Source: CAZWKX01 sp964614095 (GTDB lineage: Bacteria; Actinomycetota; Acidimicrobiia; Spongiisociales; UBA11373). Taken from it: a DNA stretch of 44,912 bases. How positions within the stretch are numbered: position 1 is the stretch's first letter; each line of letters starts with the position of its first letter. This document shows, piece by piece, positions 14,977-23,610 of the stretch. The notes under the pieces are model-generated. The model worked only from the letters and a program-made list of their open reading frames with translations. It ran no database searches and had not been told where the DNA came from. The stretch covers positions 1 to 44,912 of the forward strand of contig CAZTJO010000017.1 of the NCBI GenBank assembly GCA_964614095.1, given 5' to 3'. Both the position numbers and the translations under genes were made by a program.

Positions 14977-16164
14977 CTAGGAGAACGCCGATTCGCCGGT
15001 GATCGCCTCGCCCAGGATCAGCGTGTGCACCTCGTTAGTGCCCTCGTAGGTGTACACCGACTCCAGGTTGTTCATGTGGCGGATCACCGGGTAGTCGAGA
15101 GTGATCCCATTGGCCCCGAGCACCGACCTTGCGGTCCGCGCCACCTTGAGGGCCGAGCGCACGTTGTCGAGCTTGCCCATCGAGATGTGTGCCGGATCGA
15201 TGGGGCCGTTGTCCTTCATCCGCCCGATGTGCAGGGACACCAGCATGCCCCGGTTCACCGCCATCATCATCTCGACCAGCTGCCGCTGGATAAGCTGGAA
15301 GGAGGCGATGGTCTTGCCGAACATCTTCCGCTCACCGGCGTAGTCGAGTGCCGCCTCGAAACAGGCTCGCCCCGCGCCGACGGCGCCAAAAAGAATCCCA
15401 AAACGAGCCTCATTGAGACAGGACAGCGGCCCTTTGACGCCGACGATTTCGGGCAGCACCGCGTCTTCCGGCAGCCGTACATCGTCCAGCACCAGCTCGG
15501 AGGTCACGGAAGCTCTCAGCGACATCTTGTGTTTGATCTCGTTGACGGTGAAACCGGCCGTGTCGGTGGGAACTATGAATCCGCGGATTCCATCGTCGGT
15601 CTGCGCCCAAACGATGGCGATGTCGGCGATCCCGCCGTTGGTGATCCACATCTTCGAGCCGTTGAGCACCCAGTCGCTGCCGTTCCGGCGCGCCGAGGTG
15701 CGCATCGACGACGGGTCGCTGCCGGCATCGGCTTCGGTCAGGCCGAAACAGCCGATGGTGTCGCCGGCGGCCATCGACGGCAGCCACCGTTGCTTCTGCT
15801 CCTCGGAGCCAAACGACCAAATGGGAAACATGGACAGCGAGCCCTGCACCGAGACGAACGAACGGATTCCGGAGTCACCGAACTCGAGTTCGGTACAGGC
15901 GAGGCCGTAAGCCACGTTATTGGTTCCCGAGCATTCGTACCCGTCGAGGTCCATTCCGAGGAGACCGATGGCGCCCATCTCAGCCACCAGATGGAGCGGA
16001 AAGGTGCCCGCCTCGAACCACTCGGCAATATCGGGAAGCACCCGCTCGGACACAAACCGGCGCACGGTGTCTCGGATAAGACGTTCCTCGTCACCGAGCA
16101 GCGAATCGACGTTGAGGAAGTCCTTGGGATCGGCCGTTCCCGGCCTAACGGGGTGGTGGGTCAT
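14977..16164 (-). CDS. Acyl-CoA dehydrogenase, glutaryl-CoA dehydrogenase-like
   Basis: A 395-residue FAD enzyme of acyl-CoA oxidation. Domains in order are the N-terminal helical domain (DEERLIRDTVRRFVSERVLP), the beta domain with FGLTEADAGSDPSSM and KMWITNGGIADIAIVWA, and the C-terminal helical domain. The catalytic glutamate is expected in VYTYEGTNEVHTLILG. That ending and AITGESAF resemble glutaryl-CoA dehydrogenases, which also decarboxylate their product to crotonyl-CoA. The substrate is inferred; no other lysine or tryptophan degradation genes adjoin. ATG 16164 has AGGAG upstream. Confidence 0.85.
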   Translation of the reverse strand: MTHHPVRPGTADPKDFLNVDSLLGDEERLIRDTVRRFVSERVLPDIAEWFEAGTFPLHLVAEMGAIGLLGMDLDGYECSGTNNVAYGLACTELEFGDSGIRSFVSVQGSLSMFPIWSFGSEEQKQRWLPSMAAGDTIGCFGLTEADAGSDPSSMRTSARRNGSDWVLNGSKMWITNGGIADIAIVWAQTDDGIRGFIVPTDTAGFTVNEIKHKMSLRASVTSELVLDDVRLPEDAVLPEIVGVKGPLSCLNEARFGILFGAVGAGRACFEAALDYAGERKMFGKTIASFQLIQRQLVEMMMAVNRGMLVSLHIGRMKDNGPIDPAHISMGKLDNVRSALKVARTARSVLGANGITLDYPVIRHMNNLESVYTYEGTNEVHTLILGEAITGESAFS

Positions 16165-16224
16165 CGGGCTCTCCTGTGGCTTAGGGACAATTCTGCCCCG
16201 CCGAGGGAGCCCGGCCAATTGGAA

Positions 16225-16476
16225 TCAGGCGCTGCGTCGCAGCAGCCGGCGTCGGTCCCTCTCGGTGAGGCCTCCCCAGATTCCATAGCCGAGCTGCATC
16301 TCGAGTGCCCAGTCGGCACACTCTGCCTGCACTGGGCACCCGGAACAGATCCTCATGGCCTCCCGTACATCGCCGTCGGTAGCCGGGAAGAAGAGATCGG
16401 GATCGGCGCTGCGGCACGACGCGTATGCCGCCCATGGGCGCTCATCCTCGAGCACCAGCCGGATTGGGCTCGCCAT
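16225..16476 (-). CDS. WhiB-family iron-sulfur regulator
   Basis: An 83-residue Wbl protein, a family restricted to Actinomycetota and their phages. Four cysteines (Cys21, then Cys44, Cys47 and Cys53 in ICSGCPVQAEC) should bind a [4Fe-4S] cluster that senses redox or nitric oxide. The turn motif GIWGGLTERDRRRL interacts with sigma factor. Which Wbl subgroup it belongs to is not clear. The start could also be GTG 16485, three codons upstream; I prefer the ATG because AGGTGG lies at a better distance. It is divergent from the GGCT-like gene. Confidence 0.92.
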   Translation of the reverse strand: MASPIRLVLEDERPWAAYASCRSADPDLFFPATDGDVREAMRICSGCPVQAECADWALEMQLGYGIWGGLTERDRRRLLRRSA

Positions 16477-16569
16477 GTCCTCCACCTCATGTCGCTTGCC
16501 TACTTGCTACCAGGTTGCAGCAAGAATGCGGTGAAGGTCCTGTGAAGTTCCCTCAGAGGCGGCCTCTGG

Positions 16570-16598
16570 GTGCCCATGCCAACGCAGGACGGTACAAT
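16570..16598 (+). promoter_or_regulatory. Promoter of the GGCT-like gene
   Basis: A good -10 box TACAAT (16593-16598) follows a weak -35 (GTGCCC, 16570-16575) at 17 bases, 26 bases before the CTG start. Confidence 0.4.
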
Positions 16599-16624
16599 CG
16601 CCCGGCACGGTACGAGGAGGAGCG

Positions 16625-17059
16625 CTGCTCTACTTCGCCTACGACGCGAACATCGAACCGAGCCGGCTGGCTGAGATGGCGCCGGAGGCCGAGTTTCGTT
16701 TCATCGCCCATCTTCCCGAGTGGCGACTTACCTTCCCCATTCCCAATGGGGACGGTGGCCTGCCCTCCGTGCACCCCGAGGCGGGCAACGCGGTTTGGGG
16801 AGCCGTCTTCTCCATCGACAGCCATGAGCTTGCCGCCGTCAACAGCCGCGAGGCCGACGAGGGCCGCTCCCCACGCACCGCACACGCCATGGACCGTGAG
16901 GGCCGCCGCCATGAAGTTGTGGTCCACGTCTGCGAATCGGCCAACGGTGAGTTCCGCCCCGAGCCCTCCTACCTCGAACTCATGGTGGCCGGCGGACGCC
17001 ACTGGCATCTCCCCGCCGGATGGGTGGCCAACCTCGAAGAGCATCTAGACGGCTTCTAG
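16625..17059 (+). CDS. Gamma-glutamylcyclotransferase-like protein, probable CTG start
   Basis: The 144-residue protein matches the GGCT/AIG2 fold: LLYFAYDANIEPSRLAEM corresponds to the YFAYGSNM start motif, then AVWGAVFSIDSHELAAVNSR with an acidic residue where the family has its catalytic Glu, and SYLELMVAGGRHWHLPAGW near the end. It may cyclise gamma-glutamyl amines. The motif begins at codon two after CTG 16625, which follows GGAGGA at three to five bases; no ATG, GTG or TTG lies in a suitable place upstream, and the next ATG (16676) would remove the active-site motif. A non-standard start is therefore likely. Confidence 0.72.
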   Translation: MLYFAYDANIEPSRLAEMAPEAEFRFIAHLPEWRLTFPIPNGDGGLPSVHPEAGNAVWGAVFSIDSHELAAVNSREADEGRSPRTAHAMDREGRRHEVVVHVCESANGEFRPEPSYLELMVAGGRHWHLPAGWVANLEEHLDGF

Positions 17060-17070
17060 CGTCTAGATGC
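17041..17070 (+). terminator. Perfect 11-bp hairpin with the GGCT stop codon in its loop
   Basis: GCATCTAGACG (17041-17051) pairs with CGTCTAGATGC (17060-17070). The eight-base loop contains TAG 17057-17059. No U-tract follows (GGCCCCCC then TCTTCTC). It separates the gene from rnpB. Confidence 0.45.
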
Positions 17071-17117
17071 GGCCCCCCCTCTTCTCAAGACCTCTGCCGA
17101 GGGCTACCGTTGTGTGC

Positions 17118-17473
17118 GTGAGCCCGCCGGGCGGCCGCGGCGTTTCGGCGTCGAGGAAAGTCCGGACTCCATAGGGCACGGTGCTGGGTAACACCCAGGC
17201 GGGGCGACCCGACGGAAAGTGGAGCAGAGAGCAGACCGCCGATGGCCTTCGGGCACAGGCAAGGGTGAAACGGTGGTGTAAGAGACCACCAGCGCCGCGG
17301 GCGACCGCGGCGGCTCGCCAAACCCCACCGGGAGCAAGGCCAAGCAGGGACCGGACGGCCCGTCCAATGGTCCCGGGTAGGCCGCACGAGCCCGTCCGGC
17401 AACGGCGGGCCCAGATAGATGGTCGCCGCCGGCTTTCGGGCCGGTACAGAATCCGGCTTACAGACGGGCTCAC
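17118..17473 (+). ncRNA. rnpB: RNase P RNA (bacterial type A)
   Basis: The catalytic RNA of RNase P, which matures tRNA 5' ends. Conserved blocks are GAGGAAAGTCCGGACTCC near the 5' end, GGGTGAAACGGTGGTGTAAG, AGATAGATGGTCGCC and ACAGAATCCGGCTTACAGAC near the 3' end. Helix P1 closes the molecule: GTGAGCCCG (17118-17126) pairs perfectly with CGGGCTCAC (17465-17473). The size of about 356 nt and the GC-rich arms fit actinomycete type A RNAs. Exact ends may lie a few bases outside P1. Confidence 0.95.
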
Positions 17474-17497
17474 CCCTTTTTCGGTGGCCAGGAATGA

Positions 17498-17525
17498 AGA
17501 GAGGCGGCCCGAAGGCCGCCTCTCT
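17498..17525. terminator. Perfect 12-bp hairpin between rnpB and the aquaporin gene
   Basis: AGAGAGGCGGCC (17498-17509) and GGCCGCCTCTCT (17514-17525) enclose the tetraloop CGAA. It lies between converging transcripts and could end both, although neither side has a long U-tract. Confidence 0.6.
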
Positions 17526-17546
17526 AGTCTTCGCCACACGGCGTGG

Positions 17547-18281
17547 CTACATCACGGAGTCCTTGATCTCGGCAAGGTCGTCGGCGAAATTCATGTCACC
17601 CTTGACGGCCACCCGATAGAGAATCCAGCCGGCAACGGCACCAATCACCGCTCCGGCGCAGTACACCCACAGTGAGGTGTTTGCGTGATACCCCATGATT
17701 GCCGACTGTATCTTCGATCCACCCACGATCACCGGAGCCAGGACACGCGCCGGGTTTACCGCAGCTCCGGTCACGTTGAAGCCCAGGAGTGTCACCGAAA
17801 CCAGGGCAAAGCCCATGCCCAGGTACTTCGTGTGGGCCTGGCTGCGCGTCAGCGCCAAGAAAGCCACCACAAGGATCGTCACCAGAATGGCCTCAGTGAC
17901 TAGCGCCTTGGGGAAGCTGATGTAGTCCGGAACCGGATTGTCCGGGAAGGTGGCTGCCATCGTCGCCACGGTGTTCTTGTTGAAGATCCAGGCGTAGATG
18001 AGCATCGCCCCCAGAGCCCCAGCAACCTGGGCGACCCAGTAGACGACCAAGTCCTTGGCTGAGATGACCCGGTCAAGGAACGCCGCAAGGCTCAGCGCCG
18101 GGTTGAAATGGCCACCGGTCACACGGCCCAGTGTGTACAGCGCCGTGATCCAGGCGAGGCCAAACCCGAGGGCAATTGATAGAGCATCGCCGCCGGAAGC
18201 CACGATAACGCCACAGCCGACGCCGACCACGATGAACGTGCCGGTTACCTCGGCTAGGAACTTCTGAATGTCTTCCTTCAT
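17547..18281 (-). CDS. Aquaporin / MIP-family channel
   Basis: A 244-residue channel with six membrane segments and two half-helices carrying NPA boxes: GGHFNPALSLAAFLDR and AAVNPARVLAP. The arginine after the second box is the usual filter residue. The sequence is closer to the AqpZ water-channel type than to glycerol facilitators, which normally have an Asp after the second NPA. ATG 18281 follows AAAGGG at seven bases. The open frame continues far upstream antisense to the next gene, but that part is not protein-like. Confidence 0.9.
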   Translation of the reverse strand: MKEDIQKFLAEVTGTFIVVGVGCGVIVASGGDALSIALGFGLAWITALYTLGRVTGGHFNPALSLAAFLDRVISAKDLVVYWVAQVAGALGAMLIYAWIFNKNTVATMAATFPDNPVPDYISFPKALVTEAILVTILVVAFLALTRSQAHTKYLGMGFALVSVTLLGFNVTGAAVNPARVLAPVIVGGSKIQSAIMGYHANTSLWVYCAGAVIGAVAGWILYRVAVKGDMNFADDLAEIKDSVM

Positions 18282-18317
18282 GCAGGCACCCTTTCTCTCT
18301 TTTCCCTCCTGCAATGT

Positions 18318-18360
18318 GTTGGACCACACGAACCGGCACTTCGTTTCGTGCGGATTCAAC
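18318..18360. promoter_or_regulatory. Long imperfect inverted repeat between aquaporin and F420 genes
   Basis: GTTGGACCACACGAA on the left matches the complement of the segment ending at 18360 (GTTGAATCCGCACGAA) with few differences. It would be the 5' leader hairpin of the aquaporin mRNA or a shared operator. Confidence 0.35.
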
Positions 18361-18419
18361 TCCGATGCAACACTAGGCGAACGAACTTGGCGATGTCGGG
18401 GCGAGTCGAAGGGAGCGAG

Positions 18420-19412
18420 GTGACCGCCTTCTACTACTTCTGCGGCGACGAGCAGTGGCAGCCGGAGAAACTGGTCCAGAACGCTGTCGCCGCCGAGCAG
18501 GCCGGGTTCGACGGGGTGATGGTCTCCGAGCACTTCCACCCCTGGGTCGACGACGCCGGAAGCTCGGGATTTGCCTTCTCCGTCCTGGGTGCCATCGCCC
18601 AGGCCACCACCACCCTGCGTATGGTGACCGGGGTCACCACCCCCCTGTTTCGTTTCCATCCCGGCGTCGTCGCCCAGGCCGCGGCCACCATCGACCGCCT
18701 CTCCGATGGTCGTTTCGACCTCGGGGTCGGCACCGGAGAGCACATCAACGAAGGCCCACTGGGTTACCACTTCCCCAACTACGCCGAGCGGGCCGCCCGC
18801 ATGCGGGAGGCGCTCGAGATCATGCGCCGCCTGCTCGACGGGGAGAAACTCACCTTCTCCGGGGAGTACTACACCACCGACCGGGCTCGTCTCTACAGCC
18901 CTCCGCCGCGCCGCCTGCCCATCTTTTTGGCCGCCGGAGGGCCCAAATCGGCCGCCCTGGCCGGCGAGATGGCCGACGGCATCATCACCAGCGTCAAGCA
19001 GCCTGAGGAGACGTTTGTGAGGGTCATCGGGCCCGCACGCGCCGCCGCCGAAGCGGCCAAGCGCCCGCCACCACAGATCGTCACCACAAGGTGGGTCATG
19101 TTCGCCGGCGATTCTGACGAGGCCTGGCAAGCGCTGCAACCCTGGCGCGGCCTCCGCGTCGAAGGGAGCTTCGATGCCGTCGATCCCGAGGATCTGCGCC
19201 GCCGCGCCGACGAGCTGCCTCGAGACGAGGTGCTGAGCCGCTACACCATCGTCTCCAGCCCCAAAGAGCTGGTCGATGCCTATCGGCCACTCATCGAAGA
19301 GGTGCACGCCGACGTCGTCACCATCACCACCGCCTCGACTGACGAACTGAAGACGATCGGCCTGCTCGGCGCCGAGGTGCTGCCCCGCCTACGCGAGATC
19401 GCGGAGGGGTAG
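18420..19412 (+). CDS. F420-dependent LLM-class oxidoreductase, G6PDH family
   Basis: A 330-residue luciferase-like TIM barrel that should use coenzyme F420. Family markers are VSEHFHPWVDDAGSS, LGAIAQATTTLRMVTGVT, FHPGVVAQAAATIDRLSDG and RFDLGVGTGEHINE, as in F420-dependent glucose-6-phosphate dehydrogenases. The real substrate may differ, since many paralogues exist. I chose GTG 18420 because GGGAG lies five bases upstream and it places the first beta strand (TAFYYFCGDEQ) at the N-terminus; ATG 18393 is possible. F420 use supports an actinomycete host. Confidence 0.85.
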   Translation: MTAFYYFCGDEQWQPEKLVQNAVAAEQAGFDGVMVSEHFHPWVDDAGSSGFAFSVLGAIAQATTTLRMVTGVTTPLFRFHPGVVAQAAATIDRLSDGRFDLGVGTGEHINEGPLGYHFPNYAERAARMREALEIMRRLLDGEKLTFSGEYYTTDRARLYSPPPRRLPIFLAAGGPKSAALAGEMADGIITSVKQPEETFVRVIGPARAAAEAAKRPPPQIVTTRWVMFAGDSDEAWQALQPWRGLRVEGSFDAVDPEDLRRRADELPRDEVLSRYTIVSSPKELVDAYRPLIEEVHADVVTITTASTDELKTIGLLGAEVLPRLREIAEG

Positions 19413-19442
19413 CTCGAAGGCCGGGCCCTATCATCGGCGCTC

Positions 19443-20231
19443 GTGAAACGTGCCGCCTCCGCCGTCGCCATCGGCATCGTCGCCGGGATCGTCGGCGGCC
19501 TGCTGGGCGTCGGCGGAGGGCTGATCATCGTTCCGGCGCTGGTGCTTGTTCTGGGCGTAAGCCAGGGCCGGGCCCACACCAACGCCCTGGCCGCCACCGC
19601 GGCCGTGGCCGCCGCCGCCGTGGCCCGCCTTTCTTTTGATGACAGGGTGGCCTTCGACGTCGCCGGCCTGATCCTGCTGGGATCCCTCGTCGGCGCTTAT
19701 ACCGGCGCCCGCCTGTTCGCCAGGATCCCCGAGATCTGGCTGGCCTGGGCCTTTGTGGCCCTTGCCATCGCCGGAGCGGTGCGTATGGCCCTCTACGGCG
19801 GAGGCCAAGAGATCGCCGACGCCGCCGTCGGCACCAACATCTCGGCGCTCGGCGCCGCCGGCCTCGTGCTCATCGGGCTCTTCGCCGGAGCGCTCGCCGC
19901 CGTGCTCGGCGTCGGCGGCGGCGTCATCTACGTGCCCGCTCTGGCCACCCTCTACACGTTCCAGCAGCACCTGGCGCAGGGCACCTCTCTCGCCGTCATC
20001 GTGCCCACGGCCATCGTGGCCACCTTTGTTCACAGTCGGGCCGGGCGTATCGACTGGCGCCTCGTCGCCGGCCTCGGTGCCGGGGGCGTCATCGGCGGCC
20101 TCATCGGTGCCCAGTCGGCGCTTGCCCTCGAGGGTCCCGTGCTGCGGCGTATGTTCGCCGGGATTCTGCTGCTCGCCGCGATTCGTATGGCCTTCAAGAC
20201 CCGCCGGACCGCCGCCGAAACGGTCTCCTAA
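19443..20231 (+). CDS. TauE/SafE-family sulfite/anion permease (TSUP)
   Basis: A 262-residue membrane protein with about eight hydrophobic segments and the duplicated glycine-rich motif GIVGGLLGVGGGLIIVPAL and AVLGVGGGVIYVPAL characteristic of TSUP exporters. Likely substrates are sulfite or organosulfonates; there is no local clue. GTG 19443 has TATCAT eight bases upstream (19429-19434) and no ribosome site, consistent with leaderless translation. Its end overlaps the converging YdjM-like gene by four bases. Confidence 0.85.
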   Translation: MKRAASAVAIGIVAGIVGGLLGVGGGLIIVPALVLVLGVSQGRAHTNALAATAAVAAAAVARLSFDDRVAFDVAGLILLGSLVGAYTGARLFARIPEIWLAWAFVALAIAGAVRMALYGGGQEIADAAVGTNISALGAAGLVLIGLFAGALAAVLGVGGGVIYVPALATLYTFQQHLAQGTSLAVIVPTAIVATFVHSRAGRIDWRLVAGLGAGGVIGGLIGAQSALALEGPVLRRMFAGILLLAAIRMAFKTRRTAAETVS

Positions 20232-20758
20232 CGTTCGGCAAAAGGAATGCGACCGGTCCTGGCGAAGTCCCGCATCAGCGCCTTGGTGTTGAGCCGTTTG
20301 ACCCAAAGGAACACCAGGTAAGCCATGCCAATCGCCTCACCGACCCAGGTACGCCAGTCGGTGACCATACGTTTCACCAGCGCCAAAAACGTCGAGTCGG
20401 CATGGGTGGGGAAATCGGTGCCGAAGATCGGCCAAAAGAACAGCTCATGGTCGCCGAAGACACCGTCGAGCAGAAGGTGGGCAAACAGGCCTAATGACAA
20501 CCACAACAGGCCGCGGCGCAGCACCGAGCCGCTGCGGGTGACCACCAGGATGAGAATCAGCACCACCAGTGGGAACAACAAGGTGTGAGCAAACACTCGG
20601 TGGGTGCCGAACGTGTCGTGAAAAAAGATGGACCCAATCGGCTTGTCGATGATGTCGGGCAGCAGCGCCCCGACCGCCACCCAGCGCAGATCCATCTCCG
20701 GGTCGCGGAAGATGTATCTGGCGATGAGGAAGGTGAGCCCGAGGTGCCAGAAGATCAT
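20228..20758 (-). CDS. YdjM/DUF457-type membrane-bound metal-dependent hydrolase
   Basis: A 176-residue protein with four or five membrane segments and the His/Asp motifs of the family: WHLGLTFLIARY, GALLPDIIDKPIG, THRVFAHTLLF and GLFAHLLLDG. Family members include an Escherichia coli protein linked to the LexA regulon, but the reaction is unknown. It overlaps the RNase H gene by ATGA and ends a three-gene operon. Confidence 0.75.
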   Translation of the reverse strand: MIFWHLGLTFLIARYIFRDPEMDLRWVAVGALLPDIIDKPIGSIFFHDTFGTHRVFAHTLLFPLVVLILILVVTRSGSVLRRGLLWLSLGLFAHLLLDGVFGDHELFFWPIFGTDFPTHADSTFLALVKRMVTDWRTWVGEAIGMAYLVFLWVKRLNTKALMRDFARTGRIPFAER

Positions 20759-21165
20759 CGATCCAGCGCCTCGTTGGCCAAAGCATCGGCTACGGCGTTC
20801 TCTTCGCGCGGCACGTGCTCGATTTCTACCACGGCAAACCTCGCCACAAGCGCCTCCACCCGGCGGAAGAGCGGCTTCAGCCCCGCAGACCGCACCCGGT
20901 ACTCCCCTGAGATCTGCCTCACGAGCAGCTGACTATCGAGGCGGACAAGCAGATTCTGCACGTCAAGATCGTGTGCGCCCTCGAGCCCGGCGATGAGCGC
21001 CTTGTATTCGGCCACGTTGTTGGTGCTCTTCCCCAGGGCCTCTGAGATCTCGAGAGCCGGCTCATCACCGCTGGGGCCGTAGAGCACGGCACCGATCGCC
21101 GCCGGTCCGGGATTGCCCCGTGACGCCCCGTCGCAGTAGAGCACGTAGCGTTCCGGGGCGCTCAT
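20755..21165 (-). CDS. Ribonuclease HI-family protein
   Basis: The 136-residue RNase H fold removes RNA from RNA-DNA hybrids. The acidic metal-binding residues are all visible: YCDGASRGNPGP, NVAEYKALIAG, LVRLDSQLL and ENAVADALANEAL. The basic handle of E. coli RNase HI is absent, as in the shorter YpeP/Rv2228c-like group. ATG 21165 overlaps the stop of the zinc-ribbon gene by four bases; this pairing is common in actinomycetes. Confidence 0.88.
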   Translation of the reverse strand: MSAPERYVLYCDGASRGNPGPAAIGAVLYGPSGDEPALEISEALGKSTNNVAEYKALIAGLEGAHDLDVQNLLVRLDSQLLVRQISGEYRVRSAGLKPLFRRVEALVARFAVVEIEHVPREENAVADALANEALDR

Positions 21166-21875
21166 TGTGGAATGAGGATGCGCCGACAGTGGTAACAGCG
21201 GGGTGGCGTCTCCTTCAGCGCCTGCGCCCGCTCGGCGGCAGACAGCCGCAGATGGCAGCCGCCACAAATGCTTTCGGCCAGGCGTGCCGCCGCCACACCT
21301 TCCTTTGCCGGCCTCAACTCCTCGTACAAGGCGAACAGCTCTGCAGGGATGAGTGGGACGATCTCGGTCTTCTTCGCCTCGTGTGTGGCGATGGCCTCGT
21401 CGATCTCCCTCCACTGCGCCTGGATGATGCCGTCCAGCCGATCCTTCTCCACCTGCGTCTCGGCAGCCGAGCTCTGCAGCTCTTCAAGCTCGGCCTGTGC
21501 CTCTTCCTTGGCATCGATGAGGGCCAGGACTTCGTCCTCCCTCTCGGAGATCTGCCGGCGCAGCATGGAGACCTCAGCGCGGAGATGCTCGGCATCCCGA
21601 GCACTCAGGCCCCCGGCGTAGAGCCGCCGTTCTTCCCGCTCCAGCTTCTGCTCGGCGATGGTCAGCTCGCCCTCACCTTTGTCGGCGGCGAGATCGGCAT
21701 CGTGTCGGCGGACTTCGACGGCGGCGATGCGGGCCTCGAGATCGGTGAGGGTGGCATGGGTTTCCCGGTACAGCCCGAGTTCGTCCAGTGTCTCCCGGCG
21801 GCGGAGCAGCCTGTCTATCTCCATATCCTCGAGCTGCAGATCGAGCAGATCCTCCAGGCTCCTCAGCTCTTCCAT
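21162..21875 (-). CDS. Coiled-coil protein with C4 zinc ribbon
   Basis: A 237-residue protein: a long antiparallel coiled coil (residues 5-170, rich in Glu, Arg and Leu) and a C-terminal zinc ribbon with ICGGCHLRLS and RCYHCRRILIP. The family (CT398-like, widespread beside rnhA-like and nif3-like genes) is not functionally defined; nucleic-acid binding is suspected. The start is uncertain: GTG 21878 or ATG 21875 after GGAG. Confidence 0.8.
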   Translation of the reverse strand: MEELRSLEDLLDLQLEDMEIDRLLRRRETLDELGLYRETHATLTDLEARIAAVEVRRHDADLAADKGEGELTIAEQKLEREERRLYAGGLSARDAEHLRAEVSMLRRQISEREDEVLALIDAKEEAQAELEELQSSAAETQVEKDRLDGIIQAQWREIDEAIATHEAKKTEIVPLIPAELFALYEELRPAKEGVAAARLAESICGGCHLRLSAAERAQALKETPPRCYHCRRILIPQ

Positions 21876-22444
21876 CACACCGAGCTCCACACGTTCACAT
21901 CCAATCCGCCCCGGTCCAGGACATCCTCGGCCATTCCGGCGACCGCAGCGTACCGCCTCCTCGACGGGTTTCGTCCTGCCGCGGCCTGGCGCAGCTTCGA
22001 ACGGCCGACTCATCTCGAGCACCGTCGTGCCTGGAAGGCGCGGAACAACGCCGTTGACGAGCGCAGCGGCACCTCCGGATGACGCCCTCGGCGCTCTTCA
22101 CCACCGTCCTGCCAAACCACCCATCCGCGCTCGGAGCCTCCGGGTTGAGCGGGTGCCGGCGGCCGAAAGGTGTGACCGCGATCAAGTTCCTGGCAGAAAA
22201 TGTCGATGTAGTGGCACTGGGCCAACGCGGGCGTAATCGTGCCAGGAAGGCCTTTCCTGGCGTACTCGCGCCGGCGGAATCCTGGACAACTGCGGGCAAG
22301 TCCTGGAGGGTCAAAAGTGAGCTCGCTGCCGTATTGGGGGTCGCCCGAGCCTCTAGCCCTTCCTCGCCAAATCAAGGTCGCGTCCTGCATCACCGCTCTC
22401 GATCACGGTGCAAAACCCGACAGGAGGGCCAGTGAGGTGGCCGG
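21876..22444. other. 569-bp region without a convincing gene
   Basis: Open frames exist on both strands, but none shows family motifs or codon patterns like the neighbours. No tRNA or recognised RNA element was seen. It should hold the promoters of the divergent zinc-ribbon and CelD-like genes. The usual nif3-like neighbour of the zinc-ribbon gene is missing here. Confidence 0.5.
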
Positions 22445-23599
22445 ATGACCCTTCCCGCCGGCAATCGCACCGTGCCCGCCCTCGAGCACATCACCAGCGA
22501 CGCCGCCCTGGAGCGCCTTTCCCGAGAATGGGACGAGTTGCTCGCCGATTCGATGGCGCCGACGATCTTCCTGACCTGGGCCTGGGTCGACGCCTGGCGG
22601 TCCACCCTCGGCGAGGGCCACAAGCTCGAGATTGTGGCCGCACGTGAACCGGCGTCCGGCCGCCTGCTCGGAATAGCACCGTTTGCCATCGAGACCCGAG
22701 ACGACCCACAACGACCCATGTACCGGGCCCTCACCTTCGTCGGCTCGGGTCCCGCGGCTCCCGATCATCTCGACCTGGTGGTACGCCGGGGCCATACATC
22801 CGTCGTAGGCCCGGCACTCTGGGCAGCCGCGTCGCGCCACGCCGATGTCGACGTTCACGACTTCGATGGCGTGCGCGCCGACTCGCAGCTTGCTGCTGCC
22901 GCCCTGCGCCGCTCCGACGATCTGGCCCGCTACACCAAACCAACTGCCTGTGCCTTCATCGGCTTGCCCAAGACCTGGAAAGCCTACGAGGAGTCGCTGG
23001 GCTGCCATCACCGCCACAACCTGCGACGCCACACCCGCAAGCTTGAACGTGACGCCGGTGCAAAAGCGTCATTCCATCTGGTGACCGCCTCGGAGGATGC
23101 GGAAGCCACCATCGAGGCCCTGGCCCACCTGCACCGGCAGGACGGCAGCCTCTTCCGTGACGCCGGCGACCTCCGCTCACCTGGACTGGTGGATTTCCAC
23201 AGGCAGGTTGTACTCCGGTTCCTCGACAGCGGCCGCCTCCGGCTGCGCCGCCTCGATGTTGCGGACGAACCGGCTGCAATCGCCTACTGCTTCCGCTACG
23301 GGAACACCGTCTCGCTGTATCAAGCCGGATACGACCCGAGTTTCGCCCGGTATGGACCGTGCCGGCACCTCATCGCCCACACCATCACCGCCTCCATCGA
23401 CGAAGGAGCCGTCGAGTTCGACCTCCTTCGCGGCGACGAGGAGCACAAGAGCCGCTGGGGCGGCCAGGTGCGCCACGACTTGCGGATCCTGAAACCTGCC
23501 AGCGCCAAGGGCCGCATGCTCCTCGGGCTGCGTGCCGCCCTGCGCCCACTGCGGCAGGCCGGCCGGCGGCTGCATGTGCCGATCCGCAGGAGTGCGTAG
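22445..23599 (+). CDS. CelD/BcsL-type GNAT acetyltransferase
   Basis: A 384-residue protein of the Acetyltransf_6 group, related to FemAB-like transferases and often found with exopolysaccharide genes. Markers are FLTWAWVDAWRSTLG, the basic helix CHHRHNLRRHTRKLERDAG, SLYQAGYDPSFARYGP and the closing FDLLRGDEEHKSRWGG. It likely acylates a polysaccharide or lipid-linked sugar; the acceptor is unknown. No polysaccharide operon adjoins. Confidence 0.78.
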   Translation: MTLPAGNRTVPALEHITSDAALERLSREWDELLADSMAPTIFLTWAWVDAWRSTLGEGHKLEIVAAREPASGRLLGIAPFAIETRDDPQRPMYRALTFVGSGPAAPDHLDLVVRRGHTSVVGPALWAAASRHADVDVHDFDGVRADSQLAAAALRRSDDLARYTKPTACAFIGLPKTWKAYEESLGCHHRHNLRRHTRKLERDAGAKASFHLVTASEDAEATIEALAHLHRQDGSLFRDAGDLRSPGLVDFHRQVVLRFLDSGRLRLRRLDVADEPAAIAYCFRYGNTVSLYQAGYDPSFARYGPCRHLIAHTITASIDEGAVEFDLLRGDEEHKSRWGGQVRHDLRILKPASAKGRMLLGLRAALRPLRQAGRRLHVPIRRSA

Positions 23600-23610
23600 A
23601 TCGCTGGTTG

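Noticed and set aside
15025..16545. A 506-codon plus-strand frame
   Set aside because: Antisense to the acyl-CoA dehydrogenase and whiB genes, with no family motif.
18282..19307. N-terminal extension of the aquaporin frame
   Set aside because: It is antisense to the F420 enzyme and the channel's conserved start fits ATG 18281 with a ribosome site.
22079..22435. A 118-codon plus-strand frame in the gap
   Set aside because: No motif, no ribosome site, and composition unlike neighbouring genes.
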